The notes under the pieces are model-generated. The model was not told the DNA's origin and searched no databases. It was given only the letters and a program-made list of their open reading frames with translations. A DNA stretch of 21,259 nucleotides from a virus. Position numbers and translations under genes: made by a program. Position 1 is the first letter of the stretch; the number at the start of each line of letters is the position of its first letter. Location: the IMG/VR virus record IMGVR_UViG_3300048015_000065, positions 1-21,259 of that record, one strand, 5' to 3'. Shown one piece after another: positions 7,232 to 15,695 of the stretch.

Positions 7232-10200
7232 TTAAGAGAGTCCAGCTGCATTTGCAGCTCGAATGGGGCGGGTGGCTTTTTTGAGGATTATGTTACAATT
7301 GATGCCACTTAATGTGAGTCCCGCTCCTGGGAGGGTTCCATAGGCAGGATTAAACACTTCCTGAACCGTGATTTGAAAACTTTGGCAAAGTTGTTGCTTA
7401 GAGTGTATGCGCCATTGCTCTAAATTACCAGGAGCGCCTACAGGAGTCGGTACACCAAACGGACTTGGAGCTGAACTGCTAAAGTTTTGAGGTGTGATCA
7501 ACACCGCAGTGGCTGGCGATGGGTTGTAGTCGTAAGCTACCTTAACCCACAGTGAATGTGGGCTTAAGTATTGGCCCAAAAGGTAACACTCTCGGAACCG
7601 TTCATAGCCTTGAAGGGACGCTAGGTTTAGCCAGCTGGTTGTAAAGCTTAAAAGGACCGGGTTACTACCGTCTAAATACTGATTTGGTGTTTCTTGGTAA
7701 ACTAAACCCTCTGCGTTGATAAATGTGTGTAGATTTTGGTAAATAGTGGAAGAGGTGCCTGGAATACCTACAAAAGTCCCCCATTGTCCGTAGAAGTAAT
7801 CAAACATGAGTGTTATACCTGTATCCAAGGTAAACCGTACTTGATTGGTTTCGGGGACGTTTATAGCACTCAACACTGTTGGCTGGGTATCCGTGCCAAC
7901 GTCAAATTGTGTGTACTGTTCTACGGCTGCGCCGATATATTGCGTAGATAAATCTCTCCCTAAGAGCCATATTCCTTTATCGGACTGGAACATAAGGCCT
8001 TGGGGCATAAACACAATTGATTGCTGGTTGGCACAACCTACAGTTGACGTGATAAAAGTTGGGTTAGAATAACCGTTATTGGCTCCGGTGTTGTCAGGAC
8101 CGGTTCCGTTTATGTAATAAATTGCATTATTCTTAAAAATTATGAGCTTGTCGTCCAGGGGGCAAAGAGCGGTTATATTTCCCGTACTGCCTTGAGCTGC
8201 GGTTGTAGGGGATACATAAAATGTAAAGAGATCAGACCATTCTACCGGCACGTTTTCGATGTTTTGTTTTGAAAACCACAAAAGAGTTGGATCTTCTGCG
8301 TCAACAAGCCACGCTCGAGTATCGAATAGGCTTAAAATGTTGCTTGCAGGTGGATTAATATCTTCCACCACTCCACCGGTTGTATAAATTATGTTATTTC
8401 CTAAAATTTGAGCATCGGATTGACCATCTACAATAGTTACGTAATCCGTTGTGGTGGAATTTAGAGTCGGTTGTATGATCGAAGTTGTTTCGTAATAGAC
8501 CTGGTTAGCCACACTCCAGCGATAGACCTGAATTTTGACAGGATTGGCTATTTTGTAGGTTAAACGGAGTGTGGGGACGCTGTAAGTAAAGATATAATCT
8601 GTTCCACCGCCTGAAGTAGTAATGGCAACGGGAATGCTGGGGGCACTTCGGTGCTGGTTTCCTTGATTGTCCACCCATGAATAAATGGCTTGTACATAGT
8701 AAGCGTCTGTATTGGTAGAGCCATCGGGCTGAGCTGCAACATTGCCCACGAATGTGATAGTCTCTGCAGTATAACTGCCTGTAGCTGCTAGAGATAATGT
8801 AACCGTAGTGGCTGTTATACCTGTAACTAAAGATCCTATCGCAACTCCTGTTCCAGACACAGTCATACCGATTCCAATTCCAGCTACTGAGGAAAGGGCG
8901 GTAATAACTTTGCTGCCTGATGTGGTGGTGCCCGTGGGAGTTACGGAGGAAGTTGAAGTAGATACCTCTACGGAATCTGGCCACACAAAAAAGTTCTGTT
9001 CTACAGGCAGATATCCGTCGTACATCAAACCGAATCCGCCACTTGTTTGCAAAACAGAAGCTATTTCAATCGTATCAATATTGGTACTATTTAGTTCAAT
9101 CGATGCTAGATTGATTCCAGTTTGAGAATAGACAGGAGGAACCTGTAAATTGATGCTTTGAATACCTCCCGGGGCCTGGGCCTCAATGAAGTCCTTGTAC
9201 AAATAAGGAATCTGGGCCACATTGTCGCTAGACAAGACACCAGGGAGACCTTTTGTTAAGTAGCCAGCGCCATTTTCATAAGCAAGTTTTGCTATAATTA
9301 CAGGGGAACTGGTTAGACTTGCTCCGCTCAATAAAAAGTATGTGTTTTGGTAAGGGCTTTGAAAAGCTGTTAAGAAATACGTTTGACCTTTAACTATAAA
9401 GGCCTTTGATGCTAATCCAACACTTCTAATTATATTGACCACTGAACCGACGGTGCCTGCAGATGAGCAGGTTACTGCGTTTATGTAATTGGAGGGAATG
9501 CTTGAATCATACCCATACATATTAGAAACTTCGTAATATATTGTGCAGGTGCCATTTAAGGCGGCCGATGTGATGTTGGCGATTGTTACTGTGGTTATAA
9601 TTTCTTGAGGAGAAAACACAGTGGCTAAGTTTAGGGCTAATCCCAAGGTGTAGCCTGTGCTAGTAGCGCTATTATAGAAACTTACGTAGATGGGTGGTCC
9701 AGATTGAGTCGTGTCTACACAAAGTGACATTAAGGTTGCTGTGTAACTCGAAAAAGTAACAGCTGTGCCTGTATTCAAGGTGGAATCTAGGTAATTTACT
9801 TTTACTGCCTGACCTCCAGATGTGGTATCATAGGCGTAATATAGTTTATTGTTTGATACGATCCCGTCCCAAGACCCTGCAGAAGAAGGAACATAGGAAG
9901 ATGCTAGGTCAGCGTTAGTTGTGACATTGGAAGGGTTATTAATGTTTATGGCAATGTACTGTAAATGATTTGCCGATGAGATTACGTTTGTGAAAGCTAC
10001 TATAAAATAGTTATCTAGTAAAAATACACGTAAAGAACCTGAAACTGTTCCGGAACTGACGGGTATTGCTGTAGGTTGTACAACATTTTGTCCAGTCGTG
10101 GAGTCAGATATAACGTACTTGTAGGAAGTTGTAACATTGTTTGATTCTGTGTATGCAGTACAAGCTAAACCATTAGGAGCCACAACTATATCACATTGCA

Positions 10201-10531
10201 CCTGGTTTAAGCTGTTTCGTATTAAAGGCAACGTAGATACTTCTACGGGGGTAATAGAACCCTTTGTAACCCAATTCTGGGACCCTTCGGAATATGCTGC
10301 CACTGTAGGCCCTATTGCCGTAAGGTTGCCATTTAGAGTGGTTAAGTAGCTATAAGATGTGTTTGGTAAAGAAGGTAGGGTGTCGTAACCGTTTCTTTTT
10401 TGTAAAAGACCCCCCTTATCAAATATAGAGTTTTGTAAAACAAGGAATTGCCCTACAGGTACCTGCCATGGGTCGGTTTTAGTATTTAAACCTTCGGCAA
10501 AATTAATATTTACGGTTTGGGGTTGGGACAT
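7232..10531 (-). CDS. Large tail protein, tail-tube/nozzle or stabilisation type (1099 aa)
   Basis: Largest gene in the window. The N-terminus has the pattern FAEGLNTKTDPWQVPVGQFL then LQNSIF..GGLLQKRNGY (11-49). It is typical of large podovirus tail proteins annotated as stabilisation or tail-tube B-like, which form the distal short tail. The protein is beta-rich with many aromatic and Ser/Thr/Asn residues, consistent with propeller or sandwich folds. Around 530-595 it contains a module with the pattern TTTSGSKVITALSSVAGIGIGM...GTGVAIGSLVTGI that recurs in unrelated phage structural proteins and is probably an inserted beta domain. No membrane or catalytic motif is visible. Only 3 nt separate it from the upstream fibre gene, and its ribosome site is weak (GAG about 10 nt upstream), so coupling to the upstream gene is likely. 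Confidence 0.72.
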   Translation of the reverse strand: MSQPQTVNINFAEGLNTKTDPWQVPVGQFLVLQNSIFDKGGLLQKRNGYDTLPSLPNTSYSYLTTLNGNLTAIGPTVAAYSEGSQNWVTKGSITPVEVSTLPLIRNSLNQVQCDIVVAPNGLACTAYTESNNVTTSYKYVISDSTTGQNVVQPTAIPVSSGTVSGSLRVFLLDNYFIVAFTNVISSANHLQYIAININNPSNVTTNADLASSYVPSSAGSWDGIVSNNKLYYAYDTTSGGQAVKVNYLDSTLNTGTAVTFSSYTATLMSLCVDTTQSGPPIYVSFYNSATSTGYTLGLALNLATVFSPQEIITTVTIANITSAALNGTCTIYYEVSNMYGYDSSIPSNYINAVTCSSAGTVGSVVNIIRSVGLASKAFIVKGQTYFLTAFQSPYQNTYFLLSGASLTSSPVIIAKLAYENGAGYLTKGLPGVLSSDNVAQIPYLYKDFIEAQAPGGIQSINLQVPPVYSQTGINLASIELNSTNIDTIEIASVLQTSGGFGLMYDGYLPVEQNFFVWPDSVEVSTSTSSVTPTGTTTSGSKVITALSSVAGIGIGMTVSGTGVAIGSLVTGITATTVTLSLAATGSYTAETITFVGNVAAQPDGSTNTDAYYVQAIYSWVDNQGNQHRSAPSIPVAITTSGGGTDYIFTYSVPTLRLTYKIANPVKIQVYRWSVANQVYYETTSIIQPTLNSTTTDYVTIVDGQSDAQILGNNIIYTTGGVVEDINPPASNILSLFDTRAWLVDAEDPTLLWFSKQNIENVPVEWSDLFTFYVSPTTAAQGSTGNITALCPLDDKLIIFKNNAIYYINGTGPDNTGANNGYSNPTFITSTVGCANQQSIVFMPQGLMFQSDKGIWLLGRDLSTQYIGAAVEQYTQFDVGTDTQPTVLSAINVPETNQVRFTLDTGITLMFDYFYGQWGTFVGIPGTSSTIYQNLHTFINAEGLVYQETPNQYLDGSNPVLLSFTTSWLNLASLQGYERFRECYLLGQYLSPHSLWVKVAYDYNPSPATAVLITPQNFSSSAPSPFGVPTPVGAPGNLEQWRIHSKQQLCQSFQITVQEVFNPAYGTLPGAGLTLSGINCNIILKKATRPIRAANAAGLS
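7244..7259 (-). repeat. Perfect 7-bp inverted repeat around an upstream ATG
   Basis: AGCTGCA and TGCAGCT form a perfect inverted repeat with a 2-nt centre, inside the last codons of the 1099-aa gene. It encloses the upstream in-frame ATG at 7249-7251 of the ejection protein frame. If this folds in mRNA, that ATG would be buried, which favours initiation at 7224. Confidence 0.4.
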
Positions 10532-10534
10532 CTA

Positions 10535-11710
10535 TTAAAGCTCGGAAATTACTATTTTTATGCCGTTAAGCGTGGTGGTTACATAATTAGTATTAGGGTT
10601 ATTGACAAATTTGGCGTATAAAGCATAACTATGTGAACCTGAAGAAGGGGCAGTGGTGCTTGTGTAGGTAAAACTCACAGGAAACGTTATTGACTGGGAT
10701 GTACCACTAGTTTCAAAATAAAAACCATAATCCCAAAATGCCACAGTAGTTCCATCTTCTTGTAGAGCTAGTCTAACAACACAGTTTCCTAAAGTAGCGT
10801 CGCTTGTTATTGAAAGATAAGAGTCACCGTTTAACGCTCCATTATCTGAAGTTATTTCAACCCGTACACAACCTACTCCAGAATTTGTATAACTTAGGGA
10901 GGTGTTTGTAAAAACATATGATGTAGACGCTGTTGTTAAGCTGGCTGTTTGTACGGAATAAGCTGGTCTAGAAAGAGCTGATTGTGTGGGTGTCAGGGTT
11001 CCTGAAGTAATTTGTGTAGCTGTGATTGTGTTGTTTGCTATTTGTGTGGCTGTTATTGTATTGTTTGCTATCTGTGCATTTGTTATTCCATGGGAGTATG
11101 CAACTCCTGTGGCAAGGTTGCCACTCGAGTCTATGGTTAAAAAGCTTGTGGCTACTGGTACCCCTGACGGAAGTGTTAAATTATAGTTTTCTGACAAAGC
11201 TGAAGGCGGTCCTAGGGTTATAAAATTGCTTCCCGAGGTGTTGTTACCGAGTAAAATACTACCCGCTTGTATATTTGCAGGAGTGTTGGTGTTTTCATTA
11301 ACGACCAAGACACTACTGACAAAAGAAGCTGTGGCAGTTCCGGAAACAATCCCCGAACTGGTAGCATTAACTGTTCCACCACTTGTTATCTTTATTTTGT
11401 TACCGTTGCCATCATTGTAATAAAGGTCTACACCTGATACGTAGATGCATCCTAAATCTAGTGCCCCTGAAAGGGGAGAAGATTGGGAGTTAAAACGAGA
11501 ACTGCGTAAACTTGTTTCATTAAAAGAATTAAAGTTAAGGTCGGCGTTTATATTAATACCACTTGTGGGGATTGGAACACCGTTACCAGGGGTGTGGTTA
11601 TGAGCATCTAACACACTGGTGTTAGCGTTAATACTTTGTTCCCAGACCAATCCACTATCAACCGCAATAACGGGCTCTAGTAGATTCATATTTGGAGTCA
11701 TTATCGGCAT
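10535..11710 (-). CDS. Tail fibre-like protein (391 aa)
   Basis: Residues 9-61 have the pattern NLLEPVIAVDSGLVWEQSINAN, VLDAHNHTPGNGVPIPTSG, then ININADLNFN. This N-terminal signature is widespread among podovirus fibre proteins, with a conserved D-x-H-x-HTPG core. It is followed by Ser/Thr/Asn-rich beta sequence and a 10-residue repeat (IANNTITATQ twice plus partial copies) in the shaft. The C-terminal domain (about 265-391) is beta-rich and lacks catalytic residues. Likely an appendage or tail-spike-like fibre of the short tail. The ATG at 11710 is 10 nt after the upstream stop and has only a weak ribosome site; another ATG lies three codons in. Located between the small 96-aa virion protein and the 1099-aa tail protein. 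Confidence 0.7.
   Translation of the reverse strand: MPIMTPNMNLLEPVIAVDSGLVWEQSINANTSVLDAHNHTPGNGVPIPTSGININADLNFNSFNETSLRSSRFNSQSSPLSGALDLGCIYVSGVDLYYNDGNGNKIKITSGGTVNATSSGIVSGTATASFVSSVLVVNENTNTPANIQAGSILLGNNTSGSNFITLGPPSALSENYNLTLPSGVPVATSFLTIDSSGNLATGVAYSHGITNAQIANNTITATQIANNTITATQITSGTLTPTQSALSRPAYSVQTASLTTASTSYVFTNTSLSYTNSGVGCVRVEITSDNGALNGDSYLSITSDATLGNCVVRLALQEDGTTVAFWDYGFYFETSGTSQSITFPVSFTYTSTTAPSSGSHSYALYAKFVNNPNTNYVTTTLNGIKIVISEL
11011..11070 (-). repeat. 30-bp tandem repeat in fibre shaft (2 copies)
   Basis: Two adjacent 30-bp units at 11011-11040 and 11041-11070 differ at three positions and encode the 10-residue unit IANNTITATQ. A diverged partial copy continues to about 11089. 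It probably specifies a repetitive beta or coiled shaft segment and may vary in copy number by slippage. Confidence 0.7.
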
Positions 11711-11720
11711 AAGGTGTTTT

Positions 11721-12011
11721 CTAGAAAACCCAGAGACTAACTGTGGTCTCTTGGGACGCGTTTAATATTAAGGTTCGCTGTGGAGCTGGGTTGGTATTTT
11801 GCTTATCGTAAAATGTGGCAGGAGAACTGTTAAGGACAACTATATACCCTTGGAGGGGTTGACCTAGATTGTGGTTGATTGTGTTTGACCCGTTTGTGAG
11901 CTTTATTCCGGTCAAAAGTTGACCTGATACAATAGGGTTAGCCAAAACAGGGTTTAATTCAGCGGCCCACTTAGGGTTGGCCAGGGACCAGGGTAGATTG
12001 GGTGAAAGCAC
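11721..12011 (-). CDS. Small conserved virion protein (96 aa)
   Basis: The GTG start shares one base with the stop of the adaptor gene (TAGTG), implying translational coupling. The protein has an N-terminal Pro/Trp segment. It then has a beta-rich domain with the pattern GSNTINHNLGQPLQGYIVVLNS (about 41-62), FYDKQNTNP, and RTLILNASQETTVSLWVF at the C-terminus. I recognise this N-H-x-LG-x-P-x-G...LWVF layout from small podovirus structural proteins next to the adaptor and fibre genes, where the function is generally not defined. No catalytic or membrane features. Probably a head-tail joining or fibre-attachment component, inferred from position. Confidence 0.65.
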   Translation of the reverse strand: MLSPNLPWSLANPKWAAELNPVLANPIVSGQLLTGIKLTNGSNTINHNLGQPLQGYIVVLNSSPATFYDKQNTNPAPQRTLILNASQETTVSLWVF

Positions 12012-13066
12012 TAGTAGCCCCCAAATCCGCCAAAGCCACCCGATCCTCCGAAGCTACCAAAACCACCAAAGCCTGGGTCTGGACTTGAGGCTCTTAAATT
12101 TTGAACTGTATTAACTTGCTCAACATCTCGATTAGAGGCTGCGTCCTCAATACGTTGTTCAATTCGATCGTTAATTGCTGAAAGAGCATTCCACTTTTCT
12201 AAAGACTCTTCCTTGACCATGGCTTTCATAGCTGCATCATTTATAACCCATTCAGACCACCCTGAGATGGAAAATGGGAGCATGTCAGTGTCTTGTAGAA
12301 GCTGGTTCATTACGGGCACGTACCAGAGACGTATTAGTTGGTTAGTGTTAGCCGGAATAATGAACAGATTGGTCCCCATTTCTCGGTAACAAATGGGAAC
12401 AAAGCCGTTAAAGAATCCGGGGGCTACTCCGAACGGGTAATTGTACTTGTCTCGGTCTGACCAATTAAAACGAGCGCATGGAAACCAACCATTAGGTGTC
12501 CCAGGATTTCCGTTAACGTTAACATCCACGCCTGATAATTTATAGCAAGCTGGAGCAGCACTATAGAGCGCTCCGTCGGGGAGTGGGTACTGGTCGGCTC
12601 CCGTCAAGTTGATAACAAGGGGTGGAGCGAAGAAGTAATTTGACCCATACTTTAGGACCAGTAAATCATACAAAGCGTATACACTTTGATTGATATTAAA
12701 GTTCCATTCATCTATTGTCAGGTACTCTGAGTTTAATTTGTCAGCCCGAAGTTGGGACATGTACCTAAGGTAACCAAGGCTAATTTGGCCGGGTAAGCAG
12801 GGTGTGATTGATGTGGGGTAAGAGGGTGTGTAAGCTGAAGTAGAGCCGTTAACAGAAGCTACTTGATAGTAGTATTGAGTCTGAACGTTGACAGAAGAAT
12901 CTAAATAATTCGCGGTACTGGGAGTTCCTACCGTCGAAAAGTTGACCCCGTCAGTAGAACGCTGTACTGAATACGATGTAGCGCCTACTACGATGGGCCA
13001 ACTTAGAAAGTTCTGTCCATTACCTGTTTGCAGAATGGGTGTTATGGGTTGATACGGAGCTGACAA
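12011..13066 (-). CDS. Head-tail adaptor with N-terminal fibronectin type III-like domain (351 aa)
   Basis: Residues about 5-88 look like a fibronectin type III domain: a conserved Trp (LSWPIVVGATSYSVQRST, W23) and the later QYYYQVASVNG strand. The body (about 95-325) matches a podovirus head-tail adaptor (connector) family. It shows L.YLRYMSQLRADKLNSEYLT, EWN..IN.S.Y.LYDLLV..YG, a YPLP motif, IRLWYVP and GWSEWVINDAAMKAMVKEES. The C-terminal 19 residues are a Gly/Phe/Ser-rich tail (for example FGGFGSFGGSGG). It should dock under the portal and bind the tail. The start is TTG, with AGGAG 6 nt upstream and no better candidate, so I accept it. The stop overlaps the GTG of the 96-aa gene. The adaptor role is fairly secure; the FN3 call rests on pattern only. 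Confidence 0.75.
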   Translation of the reverse strand: MSAPYQPITPILQTGNGQNFLSWPIVVGATSYSVQRSTDGVNFSTVGTPSTANYLDSSVNVQTQYYYQVASVNGSTSAYTPSYPTSITPCLPGQISLGYLRYMSQLRADKLNSEYLTIDEWNFNINQSVYALYDLLVLKYGSNYFFAPPLVINLTGADQYPLPDGALYSAAPACYKLSGVDVNVNGNPGTPNGWFPCARFNWSDRDKYNYPFGVAPGFFNGFVPICYREMGTNLFIIPANTNQLIRLWYVPVMNQLLQDTDMLPFSISGWSEWVINDAAMKAMVKEESLEKWNALSAINDRIEQRIEDAASNRDVEQVNTVQNLRASSPDPGFGGFGSFGGSGGFGGFGGY

Positions 13067-13080
13067 GGGACGCTCCTAAC

Positions 13081-14190
13081 TTATTCACCGTTTACAGAAA
13101 CGCTTTTGAATTCGACTAAGAAAGACAACCCAACCGTTGAGTTATTTGCAGGAGCGGTGGGAACCAGTGTGGTTGTAGAGCTGCTTGTGGGAGCTAGAAA
13201 TTGAACTAAAATGAATCCACCGGTATTAGCAGAACCACCCATTGGAGCTGGTCCCATCGATTGGTTCGGGTCTCCGATCACTTCTATAGATGTAATGTCT
13301 GATATAGCCGAGGCCTTAACAGTTCCTGAAGAAGAACCGCCCGTGGTGTAACCTGTAGCTGTTGCTATAAAAGATTGTCCAACCGTGGGAATTAAGCCCT
13401 TCGGAAGGCCGACACCCTGCCAGCATTGCAAGTTAGTTGCATACACGGTTTGAGCAAATGAGAATCCGGTCGCTAAAGGGGAAGCTCCATCTTGTGGAAC
13501 TCCTGCCAAAGGTTGAGCAATTGTAGAAGTGATTGTCACTACATTTGAACTCGCCCCTGCAGTAAAGCTGTTTGTTGCAGAGCCTACAGAGATGGGAAGA
13601 TTTTCTAAAGTAAGTACTAATGCGGAAGCTATGGTGTTTGCAGAAGCTCCAGAACTGATTGTCTGTTGAACTAGGGTACCAGAGACGCCAGTAGGAGCAT
13701 TACCGACACCAGAGACACTAAACCAAATAACAAAAGTATTACCATATGAATCATAAACTGAAAAATATGTGGATGCGAGAGATCCAGAAACGTCTGCTAC
13801 AGTTGTAATAGTGGCTGCACCGTTTGAGGCTGCTCCTGTAGCCGTTATTACGTAAGGAACTCCTGCCGTTAATGCAGTGCTGTTGATAGCTAAATTCGAA
13901 CCTGTTACAGGAGAAATAAAACCACTATAGCCCCCACAATACCTTTGGTAATTGGCGTCTAACTGAATTAACGCATATCCCGCTGCAGGGTTTGGGTTTG
14001 TATAACCTCGGTTGGCCGCTGGAGTAGCCGACGTGTGCATGAACACGTTACGGACACCTTGGCCCTTGAGGCTTCGTATGCCAAGACCGTTACCATTTGA
14101 ACTGTCAACGATAAAATTGCAATCTATTAAAACTGGTTGGAAGAGAGGGGAGTAGAGCCGACCGCCATTATTGCCAAGTGGATTTGCCAT
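13081..14190 (-). CDS. Virion structural protein downstream of capsid gene (369 aa)
   Basis: The ATG at 14188-14190 is chosen because AAAGGA lies 7 nt upstream. The frame stays open to 14238, but that extension falls in a stem-loop. The protein is beta-rich, rich in Ser, Thr, Gly and Ala, with no membrane segment. Around 120-230 it has a module with the pattern YFSVYDSYGNTFVIWFSVSG, then TISSGASANTIASALVLTLE, then NVVTITSTIAQPLAG. This resembles a beta domain found in assorted phage decoration and tail proteins. The N-terminus (MANPLGNNGGRLYSPLFQPV) may be the capsid or tail docking segment. Its place just after the capsid gene and before the adaptor suggests a head decoration or completion protein. 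The role is inferred. Confidence 0.6.
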   Translation of the reverse strand: MANPLGNNGGRLYSPLFQPVLIDCNFIVDSSNGNGLGIRSLKGQGVRNVFMHTSATPAANRGYTNPNPAAGYALIQLDANYQRYCGGYSGFISPVTGSNLAINSTALTAGVPYVITATGAASNGAATITTVADVSGSLASTYFSVYDSYGNTFVIWFSVSGVGNAPTGVSGTLVQQTISSGASANTIASALVLTLENLPISVGSATNSFTAGASSNVVTITSTIAQPLAGVPQDGASPLATGFSFAQTVYATNLQCWQGVGLPKGLIPTVGQSFIATATGYTTGGSSSGTVKASAISDITSIEVIGDPNQSMGPAPMGGSANTGGFILVQFLAPTSSSTTTLVPTAPANNSTVGLSFLVEFKSVSVNGE

Positions 14191-14204
14191 GTAAGGTTCC
14201 TTTA

Positions 14205-14236
14205 GCTCCCTGTTAATCTGCCAGAGTGCAGGGAGC
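14205..14236 (-). other. Stem-loop just upstream of the 369-aa gene ribosome site
   Basis: GCTCCCTG and CAGGGAGC form a perfect 8-bp stem with a 16-nt loop, ending next to the AAAGGA ribosome site (14198-14203). There is no T-run. A stable 5' hairpin next to the ribosome site could protect a processed mRNA or tune translation. Confidence 0.55.
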
Positions 14237-14275
14237 AACTAGTCTGGTCAGAGCCCAAAGAAAACCTCAGGCTAT

Positions 14276-14304
14276 TCTATAAGTGGTGTGAAATCCGGTC
14301 TCAA
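14276..14304 (-). promoter_or_regulatory. Weak candidate promoter for the tail genes
   Basis: Reading leftward, TTGAGA (14299-14304) and TATAGA (14276-14281) are 17 nt apart, giving 5/6 and 4/6 matches to sigma70 consensus. The -35 overlaps the arm of the stem-loop behind the capsid gene. It would restart transcription for the adaptor and tail genes if that stem-loop reduces read-through. Prediction only. Confidence 0.3.
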
Positions 14305-14336
14305 AAGACCGTTTTAAGGCTTAAGAGACCGGACTT
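14291..14336 (-). terminator. Stem-loop after the capsid gene, with alternative pairing
   Basis: Seven nt after the capsid stop codon, TCCGGTCTC and GAGACCGGA form a perfect 9-bp stem, extended to about 12 bp through a G-T wobble and two A-T pairs. The loop is about 22 nt. A third element, ACGGTC, lies inside the loop and can pair with the same right arm in a shorter hairpin, so two mutually exclusive folds exist. Only a short ATTT follows the stem. It is therefore a partial terminator, an RNA 3'-end stabiliser or a processing site rather than a classical strong terminator. Confidence 0.5.
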
Positions 14337-14342
14337 TATTGA

Positions 14343-15677
14343 TTACTGAGAGAGCTGGACTAAGCAGTTAGCAACTGGTGCATTGCACACTAAGTTACCA
14401 ACAGAGAGTAATTGCATTTGGATACCGTCGATACCATTTCCGACCAACGGGAATCCGATTTCTTCGTACAGACCTTTGTAGGTCAAGAAGTCAACCATTT
14501 TACCGATTGTTTTCAATTTCCACGTTTTCGTGTTCAAGATGAACGCCGTTTGAGCTGGGCAGTTACGATCCTGGACTACGTTGATGGAACCACTTCCGGT
14601 TGGGAGGGTCAACGATTTGAAGGAGATCATGACGTCGTCGCTGATCTTCACATCGATCATTTGATAGACGATTTGAACCGTCAATTGTTTAATTAACGCC
14701 TGATAGGACACTGGATTCACGAGGATGATATCCGCGGGACCGGCTTCGGTACGTAACGCTTCCAATTGGTTAGCCGCGTCAATAAGAGCATCTTGAATGC
14801 TTTCATTGGTTCCGTTGAACACCAATCCAGCCAACTGCTGAGGAGCAGCTGTTCGGTTGACGTTAAAGAAATAGTCTCCCGCGGGTGGGGTACAAATCCA
14901 GGCTTGCAGTCCTGCAATTTTCAACATGTTTGAAGATTGGAGACCGTTTGAAATGAAGTTCACATCTCCCGCTTGTGCGAGATACGGGAAACTTGTAGAC
15001 CAGTTCGTAGGAGTTCCGGCCGCTCCGCCCTGTGTAGCACTGACCGTAATTTGACCGGCCGGGACGTTCACTCCGATGACATACCCGATCGCGTTGCTCG
15101 TGCTCTGTGTGGGGGTCTGACCGGATTTGCTGAAGCTGACTAACGCCATTCCGATAGCGAAATACATGGCTGATTGGGGTTGATCTAGGGTGATAACACC
15201 ACTAGAGATCGAACCTGCACCAAGACCAAAAGTACCGCGAGTGCCTGAACCGTCTCCGTACAACATCAACGCCAAGTCATTGCCAAGAGTCGTGAACGCC
15301 GTTTTAACGTTCAACTCTTGGGCAGGCATGAAGGCCGCTAATTCGCTGTCAGAAGCTCTGAGGAAATCTCCAGAGATTGAGAACAGGGCATAGTTGTTAG
15401 TTCGGGTAACCAAGAATTCTTGGGTAACAGGAGCGGTCTGATTGCTTTGTGCAGTCGAGAAGCTCGCCGAACGGCCTCCCGCAGGTCCGAACACTATTGC
15501 AGGGACTGGGAAGTATTTACCACCCATCATGCTACCGTCAGACGCTTCGTCTTTCGGAATCATGGCTAGGCCTGGGTTATTGTTGTACAGATAGTTTTTA
15601 GCTACCCATGCGTCGTCTGAATACAGTTCTTTTAAAACTGCAATATTAGACGTTGACGTCGATAATTGAGCTGCCAT
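14343..15677 (-). CDS. Major capsid protein, HK97 fold (444 aa)
   Basis: The N-terminal region (LKELYSDDAWVAKNYLYNNN, then AMIPKDEASDG and KYFPVPAIVFGPAGGRSA) and the FLVTRTNNYALFSISGDFLRAS segment resemble the N-arm and early domains of HK97-like capsid proteins of short-tailed phages. The C-terminal half has DALIDAANQLEALRTEAGPADIILVNP, SYQALIKQLT, QDRNCPAQTAFILNTKTWKL and a GKMVDFLTYKG...EEIGF pattern, as in the A-domain and P-domain. The Ser/Thr/Gly insertion (about 180-250) may be a surface loop. It directly follows the coiled-coil scaffold gene, as expected for capsid assembly. The ATG has AAAGGA 5 nt upstream. High expression would be expected, and two stem-loops lie immediately downstream. 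Confidence 0.85.
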   Translation of the reverse strand: MAAQLSTSTSNIAVLKELYSDDAWVAKNYLYNNNPGLAMIPKDEASDGSMMGGKYFPVPAIVFGPAGGRSASFSTAQSNQTAPVTQEFLVTRTNNYALFSISGDFLRASDSELAAFMPAQELNVKTAFTTLGNDLALMLYGDGSGTRGTFGLGAGSISSGVITLDQPQSAMYFAIGMALVSFSKSGQTPTQSTSNAIGYVIGVNVPAGQITVSATQGGAAGTPTNWSTSFPYLAQAGDVNFISNGLQSSNMLKIAGLQAWICTPPAGDYFFNVNRTAAPQQLAGLVFNGTNESIQDALIDAANQLEALRTEAGPADIILVNPVSYQALIKQLTVQIVYQMIDVKISDDVMISFKSLTLPTGSGSINVVQDRNCPAQTAFILNTKTWKLKTIGKMVDFLTYKGLYEEIGFPLVGNGIDGIQMQLLSVGNLVCNAPVANCLVQLSQ

Positions 15678-15695
15678 TGTTTTCCTTTAGGAGGG

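Noticed and set aside
8505-8984. Minus-strand frame of 159 codons within the large tail gene
   Set aside because: It is an out-of-frame shadow inside the 1099-aa gene, and its Arg/Tyr/Ser-rich composition matches no family I recognise.
11011-11089. CRISPR-like repeats
   Set aside because: The repeats are directly adjacent with no spacers, are in frame, and encode a fibre shaft motif.
18-11710. Diversity-generating retroelement acting on the fibre genes
   Set aside because: No reverse transcriptase gene is in the window, and I noticed no template/variable repeat pair with adenine-biased differences. The fibre similarity is confined to the N-terminal module.
14412-14696. Plus-strand open frame of 94 codons opposite the capsid gene
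   Set aside because: It is fully antisense to a well-supported capsid gene, and I found no homology signal for it. Antisense frames of this size arise from the codon use of the real gene.
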